Part shown: in pieces, positions 32,142-37,281 of the stretch | Position numbering within the stretch: the stretch's first letter is position 1 | Layout: each line of letters starts with the position of its first letter | NCBI GenBank assembly: GCA_009773515.1 | Contig: WSXX01000036.1 | Location: 1 to 37,281, forward strand | Length of the DNA stretch: 37,281 bases | Source: Bacteroidota bacterium | GTDB taxonomy: Bacteria > Bacteroidota > Bacteroidia > Bacteroidales > Lentimicrobiaceae | Direction: 5' to 3' | Position numbers and translations under genes: made by a program | Notes under the pieces: generated by a model | What the model saw: only the letters and a program-made list of their open reading frames with translations | Told to the model about the DNA's origin: nothing | Databases searched by the model: none

Positions 32142-33254
32142 TTACCTTTTCCTGACTTCCGAGCGTTTAAAGCCTTGTGTGGTGAGATTCACATCATTGT
32201 TTGGGTGATAATTCTGATTGTCGGTATAAATCACATCACCCTGCTCATTCATCCAGCGGTAGTTCCATTCGTTGGTGCCACGCTCAGTTTCACCGGTAAA
32301 CGGGTTGTTGTAGTCTTCCTGACCGGTAAGGTTGAGGTACATGTCGTTGTTGATTTCTGAATTGGTAAGGGCGCGGTGTTCGGTTATCTCCCGGTCAATG
32401 TGCTCAATGTCATGCTGTGTCTGCAGGGCAATATTACTGTTCACCTGCTGGCTGCGGATTTCGCGGCTGATCCATTCAGGATTGAGTTTTACTGAGTGAC
32501 CTATTGTGGCAAATACAGGAGCCATCTCCTCAAACAGGGGCTTTTCAGCCCGCACATACCAGGTTTCTTTGTTACTCCATAATCCTCCGCCGGCCTGCCC
32601 CCAATCTTCAATGGTACAGACCATTTTTTCGAGGTATTGAATACCGTTCTCTGTATATTCCATTGTTGCGATGGCTGTTTGGTAATCGAAATGATAACCT
32701 CCCAGCATCAGGGCCGACATTTTGCGGTATTCATCCGATAGCTTTGGGAGTTGCAGAACATTGGTTATCTGAAGATTCTGTGCATGCGGATGCGCAAAGG
32801 GTACCGCGATTTCCCTGACAAAATCGGCCGGAGGCATCATTCGCATTACCAGCATTCCATTGTAGTTGCTCCCATCGGGGAACAAGGGCCCCGCAAGGTT
32901 TTGGCCCGGGAAACGACGCATATCAAAGAAACGGGTATCGGGCAACCACCCCATTGCGGCTTTGTTATCAGGTGAAGTTAATTTCATGTAGAGTTTTGCT
33001 TCGATGGCATTGCCAGATCCGCCGGAAGTACTGGGATCAACCCTGGTAATGCCTCCGCTGATGCTCCATCCTTCGGGAAGCAGAAAAGTAAAAGCTTTCT
33101 CATTTGGTTCGCTGTTGCGATGAAATAAAACTGCTGAGCTATCATCTCCTGCAATGATATTTTTTCCTTCCCGTGAATCCGTATTGATTTCGGCATTACA
33201 GGCCAGAAGGCTAAGCAAAGACAGAAAAATTGTGGTAGTGGTCATGTAGTTCAT
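32142..33254 (-). CDS. Lipoprotein of unknown function
   Basis: Start at 33254 (370 residues): it opens with NYMTTTTIFLSLLSLLAC, a lipoprotein signal peptide with Cys19. The open frame extends to an ATG at 33320, but a -7 box covers that position, so the shorter start is better. The body (FTFLLPEGWSISGGITRV, ADFVREIAVPFAHPHAQ, ATMEYTENGIQYLEKMVCTI) resembles a lipocalin- or SRPBCC-like beta domain used in several bacterial proteins of unknown role. It is followed by a helical stretch (ISREIRSQQVNSNIALQTQH) and a short C-terminal motif with GTNEWNYRWMNEQGDVIYTD and YHPNNDVNL. I cannot name the family. Confidence 0.75.
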   Translation of the reverse strand: MNYMTTTTIFLSLLSLLACNAEINTDSREGKNIIAGDDSSAVLFHRNSEPNEKAFTFLLPEGWSISGGITRVDPSTSGGSGNAIEAKLYMKLTSPDNKAAMGWLPDTRFFDMRRFPGQNLAGPLFPDGSNYNGMLVMRMMPPADFVREIAVPFAHPHAQNLQITNVLQLPKLSDEYRKMSALMLGGYHFDYQTAIATMEYTENGIQYLEKMVCTIEDWGQAGGGLWSNKETWYVRAEKPLFEEMAPVFATIGHSVKLNPEWISREIRSQQVNSNIALQTQHDIEHIDREITEHRALTNSEINNDMYLNLTGQEDYNNPFTGETERGTNEWNYRWMNEQGDVIYTDNQNYHPNNDVNLTTQGFKRSEVRKR

Positions 33255-33317
33255 GTTTAAGCGTTTTAAACTTACACCGGGCAAAATGCGAGTCAACACT
33301 TGCCGTGAAATCATGAA

Positions 33318-33325
33318 CAAAAGTA
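33318..33325 (-). promoter_or_regulatory. Putative -7 box deciding the start of the lipoprotein gene
   Basis: The minus strand reads TACTTTTG, an exact TAnnTTTG match, which would start transcription near 33310 and leave a ~55-nt leader before ATG 33254. The longer frame would begin at 33320, inside this box. A -33 element at standard spacing was not found. Confidence 0.5.
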
Positions 33326-33522
33326 AAACAGGATTTTCAATAACCTCATTAATAACACCTTACAATATCACACAGACCACCCTACAAAAACACTCAAAGC
33401 AGAGAAAGTGGCAGAAACCAACAGTACGTTGTTCTGGAAAAGCGAATAGATAAGTTGAACTCAGTGGTAGTGATGCAGTGAGTTGGCTGTGAATAGAAGT
33501 GGAAAGAAAAAAAATAAACAGA

Positions 33523-35526
33523 TCAGATCAAAGCAATATAATTTGTAAGATTCTGTTCGTGTGGCACCCCAAGTTTTTTCCGGATGCGGGTGCGGGCTAC
33601 TTCGATGCTTTTAATAGATTGGCCGGAAAGAGAAGATATTTCGCGGGTGTTCATATCGAGCCGGATAAACGAACAAAGGCGGCGTTCGGCAGGTGTGAGT
33701 TCCGGATATTTCTCAAGCAGGCGTAGCTGAAAACCGGGGTGAACTTCATTAAACTGAAGTTCAAACTCTTTCCAGGCATTGGGTGCCAGTTCCTGCTTTA
33801 GTTGTAACTGCAGGTGCTGGATTGAGTGAGCCGAAACTTCTGATTTTTTAAGCTCATCCAGCTCTTTGATCAGCTTTTCGAGCAACTGATTTTTCTGATT
33901 GATGAAAATTGTTTTTGAAGTTAGTTCACGTTCTTTGCAACTCAGATCCTCGTTGAGTTGCTCAATTTTTTGCTCACTTTGTTCTTTGATCATGCCAGCT
34001 TCTTTTCGGGCGGCTTTCCGCTGCCTGTAAATTAACCTCAGTAAAGCACCGCCGAGTAAAAGACTCACTGCCAGTAAAAGCAGTATAATATTTCGGGTAC
34101 GTATAGCCTGCTTTTGCAGCATGCTGTTCTGCGTAAGTGCTTCGTTTTCTTTTTTAAGCTCACTTCGTGTAAAAGCAGCTTCCACCTCTTCGATGGTCCG
34201 GTATTTTTCAGCGGTGTAAATGCTGTCTTTCAGTGCAGTTGCACTTTTCAGATAAAAGTACGCTTTGTCATGATTTTCGGATGCGTCATAACATTGAACC
34301 AGGCAAAGACTTGCATCGAGCCTGCCTTTCAATGAGCCGGTTGATTCTGCTATCTGAAGAGCCTCACTGGCATATTTAATGGCTTCGGCTACTGAATTCT
34401 GGCTCAATAAGGTAGTTGACAACTCAACCAGTGCTTCGCTTTGCTCTTGCCTGGCACCTATTTCGGCATACAGGTTTACCGACTTCCTGAAGAATGCCGC
34501 AGCAATAATATGATCGTTTTTTAACGAATGAAGTTTGCCAAACAGCATATTGCACGATGCAAGAAATGATTTATCACCTGATTTCTCTGCCAGTTTCAGT
34601 GCATCATCCAGATACAGACCGGCATTTTCATAATCTTTAAGTTCTGTGTATGCCCCAGCCATGTTTTTATACCGAATGATAAGCCTGTATTCATCTTTTA
34701 ATTGCTCTGCAAGTTTCATTGATTGACTGTAATACCTAAGTGCGCGAAATGGGTCCCCATTATCGAGATACAGGTTGCCAATATTGTTAAGGCAATCGGA
34801 AATAGCGGTTTCTTCATTCAATTTTCTGAAAACTTCCAATGCTTTCTGGTATGACTCCATGGCTTTCGCAAAATCACCGGTTTTCCGATACACATTTCCA
34901 AGGTTGTTATGGCAAATTGCTTCTTCGTAGTTCAGTCCGGCCCTTTCGGCTTTTTGAAGCGCTTTTGTGTAAAACTCAACAGCATCTTTATAATTTCCGC
35001 ATTGTTTCTGTACTATTCCCATTCCCGTATAGCACCAGAACTGACTTACATTGTCGTTAATTTTTTCATACCGCGAAAGTGACAAATTGTAAAACTCCAT
35101 TGCTTTAGTGAACTGGCTCTGCTCAAGGTACACTTCGGCAATATTGAAATAGCTTTCTGCCTCAAGCGATGTATCATCCAGTTCTTCGGCGCCATTCAGT
35201 GCGCTTTTATAAAATTCCATCGCTTTGGAATACTCAATCCGGTTATAGAAAACTAGCCCAAGACCAAGCCTGGCTTTAATCAGTTTTCGTTTTACGGCCT
35301 CTTTGTAGGCTTTGCTACCGCCATAACTGAGACTTTTTTCAGCTTCTTGTATGGCTATGTTGTAAAGAATTATGGCTGTATCGGCCTGAGCGGCGGCTGC
35401 TTTTTCAAGATATACTGAAATATGGGCAGTATCCGTTTGGGGTTCAGATTTTTGCGCACTGACAGAGGAAAGAGAAACCGTAACAACAAAAAGCAAAAGC
35501 CGGAGGAGTATTCTGAATTTGTTCAT
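33523..35526 (-). CDS. Membrane-anchored TPR regulator with LuxR-type HTH
   Basis: 667 residues. Signal peptide ~1-24, then about eight tetratricopeptide repeats (~86-435; clear helices such as KAMEFYKSALNGAEELDDTS and LGNVYRKTGDFAKAMESYQK). A single membrane helix follows (479-499, ILLLLAVSLLLGGALLRLIY), then a coiled coil (~505-585) and a LuxR/GerE-type helix-turn-helix at ~608-662 (LTPAERRLCSFIRLDMNTRE, then IEVARTRIRKKLG). TPRs would lie in the periplasm and the DNA-binding part in the cytoplasm. This layout is a recurring Bacteroidota regulator type; what it senses is unknown. It lies upstream of the run of surface-protein genes, but it is also followed by a 268-bp spacer, so regulation of the cluster is a guess. 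Confidence 0.87.
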   Translation of the reverse strand: MNKFRILLRLLLFVVTVSLSSVSAQKSEPQTDTAHISVYLEKAAAAQADTAIILYNIAIQEAEKSLSYGGSKAYKEAVKRKLIKARLGLGLVFYNRIEYSKAMEFYKSALNGAEELDDTSLEAESYFNIAEVYLEQSQFTKAMEFYNLSLSRYEKINDNVSQFWCYTGMGIVQKQCGNYKDAVEFYTKALQKAERAGLNYEEAICHNNLGNVYRKTGDFAKAMESYQKALEVFRKLNEETAISDCLNNIGNLYLDNGDPFRALRYYSQSMKLAEQLKDEYRLIIRYKNMAGAYTELKDYENAGLYLDDALKLAEKSGDKSFLASCNMLFGKLHSLKNDHIIAAAFFRKSVNLYAEIGARQEQSEALVELSTTLLSQNSVAEAIKYASEALQIAESTGSLKGRLDASLCLVQCYDASENHDKAYFYLKSATALKDSIYTAEKYRTIEEVEAAFTRSELKKENEALTQNSMLQKQAIRTRNIILLLLAVSLLLGGALLRLIYRQRKAARKEAGMIKEQSEQKIEQLNEDLSCKERELTSKTIFINQKNQLLEKLIKELDELKKSEVSAHSIQHLQLQLKQELAPNAWKEFELQFNEVHPGFQLRLLEKYPELTPAERRLCSFIRLDMNTREISSLSGQSIKSIEVARTRIRKKLGVPHEQNLTNYIALI

Positions 35527-35705
35527 AAGACTATATAAATTCAGTAATAAAGGTAAGGCGTTTTTCCGAATTCCGGTTATTGATTTCCTGACTTTTCCAG
35601 ACTTATTTCACATGAGCCATTTTTTGTTTCAATAATTTAATTTTTATACCTGCTGAACTTATTTTAAAGTGTTTTGTTTAACCATAAACCTTAAAACATT
35701 AAACA

Positions 35706-37281
35706 ATGAAAAATAGCTACCTCAGATTTTTCGGATATTTCAGATCATTGGCTATTGGATTATTGCTTCTAACATTTCTTGTACCCTTAAAAGGTCAGGC
35801 ACAGTCTATAACTCTGGTGTCTCCGAATGGCGGTGAAGAATGGTTCGCCGGAACCTATGAAGAGGTTAGCTGGACAGGAGATAGCTTAAACAGTAATTTA
35901 CGGCTTGAATTTTCCCCTGACGGGGGAGCTAACTGGTATTACTTAGCCGATGTTCCTTCCTCGCCAAATGGCGGCATTCATCCGGTTTGGGCGCCCATTA
36001 ATCTTACTTCAAACGCCCTGCTGAAAATCATCGACTTCATCAATCCCTCGGTAAACGATATCAGCGATGCCCCATTTACTATTTCTTTCCTGCCGTTTAC
36101 CATCTGGGAGCCTTTTTCAGGCTCTATGGTTTTTAATAGCACACCCACTTATGTATCGTGGGCTGTTTATCAAACAGGCATTAGCTTGCTAAATGCGGAA
36201 ATATCAACTGATAATGGCCTGACATATACACCATTGGCTCAAAACATCAATGCATTGACGGGATATACTTTCCTTGTTTTGAGCGAAACACCTGCCAGTG
36301 CCTGTATTCTTAAGCTTTACGATGCCGAAGATCCTTCAACTTTTGACCTGAGCGAGGTTTTTCAGATCAGACCTTTACCCGTTTTCACCATTACCTCACC
36401 TACAGAAGGGCAAATTGTAAATACCAATAGTCTTCTCACAATAAGCTGGAATGTCCAGAATCCCTATGCACAAGGCAACTATATTGAATTCTCCGATGAT
36501 AATGGTGAAACCTGGGAATATATAGCCGAAGGCACCAGCCTTGGCAATTCAGGGAGTATTGAATGGTTTACATCCAATGTGAACTCCAATGAATGCCTTA
36601 TCAGGATCAACGATTACTATTCACCCTCCAAAGATGTTAGTGACATTTTTACCATCATGACTTTCCCCGAAACCCCTATCTGTATGGTGACTGTGGACAG
36701 TCTTACTAATCAGAATGTTATCATCTGGGAAAAACCTTCTTCGGACCTTATTGCTGATTTTCTGATCTACAAGGAAACAGATGAATTCAATGTTTATGAG
36801 GTTATTGATACTGTAAGCTATGAGGATGTGCCTATGGTCACCGATTTTGATTCCAATCCTGCCATGAGGCCATACCGCTACAAAATCGGATTTATGGACA
36901 ACGAGAACAGGGTATTTCCATCCAGCGACTTCCACCAGACGATACACCTTACCATCAATCAGGGAATAAATGGTAACTGGAACCTGATATGGACACCTTA
37001 CTCAGGAATTGACTACAATTCGTACATAATAATGCGCAAATCGGGCAATGGTGACTTTGAGCAAATTGCCAGTGTTTCCGCAAGCTTTACTTCATATACC
37101 GATTTCAATGCCCCTTCAGATGAAATCGCCTATATGGTTAAAATAGTGAACCCGAATGGTTGCAACACCGGCCTTCGCAATGCTGTTTACACGGATATTT
37201 ACTCAAATCAGGCATCCGTCAGTCTTGTTTCGGCAGGCAACATCAGTAAAACAAGTTTAAATGTTTATCCGGTTCCGGCCA
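35706..37281 (+). CDS. T9SS-exported protein with SPNGGE and Fn3-like domains (3' end outside window)
   Basis: An open frame from ATG 35706 to the window edge (525 codons, no stop). Signal peptide with hydrophobic residues ~14-27, cleaved near QAQS. The first domain opens ITLVSPNGGEEWFAGTYEEV and has LEFSPDGGANWYYL; a similar unit recurs later (IEFSDDNGETWEYIAEGTS), so at least three Ig-like SPNGGE/DGG-W modules are present. Then two fibronectin-III-like segments (VIIWEKPSSDLIADFLIYKE; LIWTPYSGIDYNSYIIMRKS) follow. The last residues, SLNVYPVPA, are the opening of a T9SS type-A sorting domain, so about 75 residues are missing. Divergent from the TPR regulator gene; the 179-bp spacer shows no exact TAnnTTTG box. 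Confidence 0.85.
   Translation, partial: MKNSYLRFFGYFRSLAIGLLLLTFLVPLKGQAQSITLVSPNGGEEWFAGTYEEVSWTGDSLNSNLRLEFSPDGGANWYYLADVPSSPNGGIHPVWAPINLTSNALLKIIDFINPSVNDISDAPFTISFLPFTIWEPFSGSMVFNSTPTYVSWAVYQTGISLLNAEISTDNGLTYTPLAQNINALTGYTFLVLSETPASACILKLYDAEDPSTFDLSEVFQIRPLPVFTITSPTEGQIVNTNSLLTISWNVQNPYAQGNYIEFSDDNGETWEYIAEGTSLGNSGSIEWFTSNVNSNECLIRINDYYSPSKDVSDIFTIMTFPETPICMVTVDSLTNQNVIIWEKPSSDLIADFLIYKETDEFNVYEVIDTVSYEDVPMVTDFDSNPAMRPYRYKIGFMDNENRVFPSSDFHQTIHLTINQGINGNWNLIWTPYSGIDYNSYIIMRKSGNGDFEQIASVSASFTSYTDFNAPSDEIAYMVKIVNPNGCNTGLRNAVYTDIYSNQASVSLVSAGNISKTSLNVYPVPA

Noticed and set aside
36621-36947. Minus-strand open frame near the right edge
   Set aside because: It is antisense to the continuous Ig/Fn3-like T9SS gene that starts at 35706 and runs off the window.

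Overview
The window looks like a chromosomal segment of a member of the Bacteroidota, probably Bacteroidales-like. Several things point there: at least ten proteins end in type IX secretion (T9SS) type-A C-terminal sorting domains; promoters have the Bacteroidota form (TTTG, about 19 nt, TAnnTTTG); two SusC/BtuB-type TonB-dependent receptors are present; lipoproteins carry acidic residues after the lipobox Cys; and there is a GWxTD-domain protein and a TPR/LuxR-type membrane regulator. No phage, insertion sequence, CRISPR array or plasmid gene is visible.

Left part (1-12 kb). The window opens with a tandem array of terminator cassettes that runs head-on into the terminator of a minus-strand tRNA-Ser(UGA). 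Then come a GWxTD secreted protein, a family 2 glycosyltransferase joined by a 1-nt stop/start overlap to a Gdx/SugE-type SMR exporter, and a type II dehydroquinase (aroQ) on the opposite strand whose 3' end overprints the SMR tail. A small lipoprotein follows. A TPP riboswitch then leads a TonB-dependent receptor, which marks it as a thiamine uptake receptor. After a bidirectional terminator and one minus-strand T9SS protein comes a probable copper-uptake pair: a small Cys-rich protein and an OprC/NosA-like receptor that keeps the CxxxM and HxM copper ligands. A second strong bidirectional terminator closes this part.

Middle (12-16 kb). This holds a serine hydrolase, a 0.5-kb stretch with two gene relics (a decayed T9SS sorting domain and the tail of a small one-helix protein), a small lipoprotein, and a protein with a duplicated, unrecognised domain either side of a carboxypeptidase-regulatory-like domain.

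Right part (16-37 kb). Ten consecutive minus-strand genes (16.2-32.1 kb) encode eight T9SS-exported surface or secreted proteins (beta-helix, one- and two-propeller YCF48/BNR proteins, a DUF1566 fusion, a large repeat protein) and two FISUMP lipoproteins. The five spacers between 18.0 and 24.6 kb each hold an imperfect palindrome built from short phased repeats. Upstream of this block lie a lipoprotein of unknown role and a membrane-bound TPR/LuxR regulator. A plus-strand T9SS protein runs off the right edge. I read the right half as a cell-surface and secretome island that grew by duplication and exchange of sorting-domain modules. Its function cannot be deduced from sequence alone.
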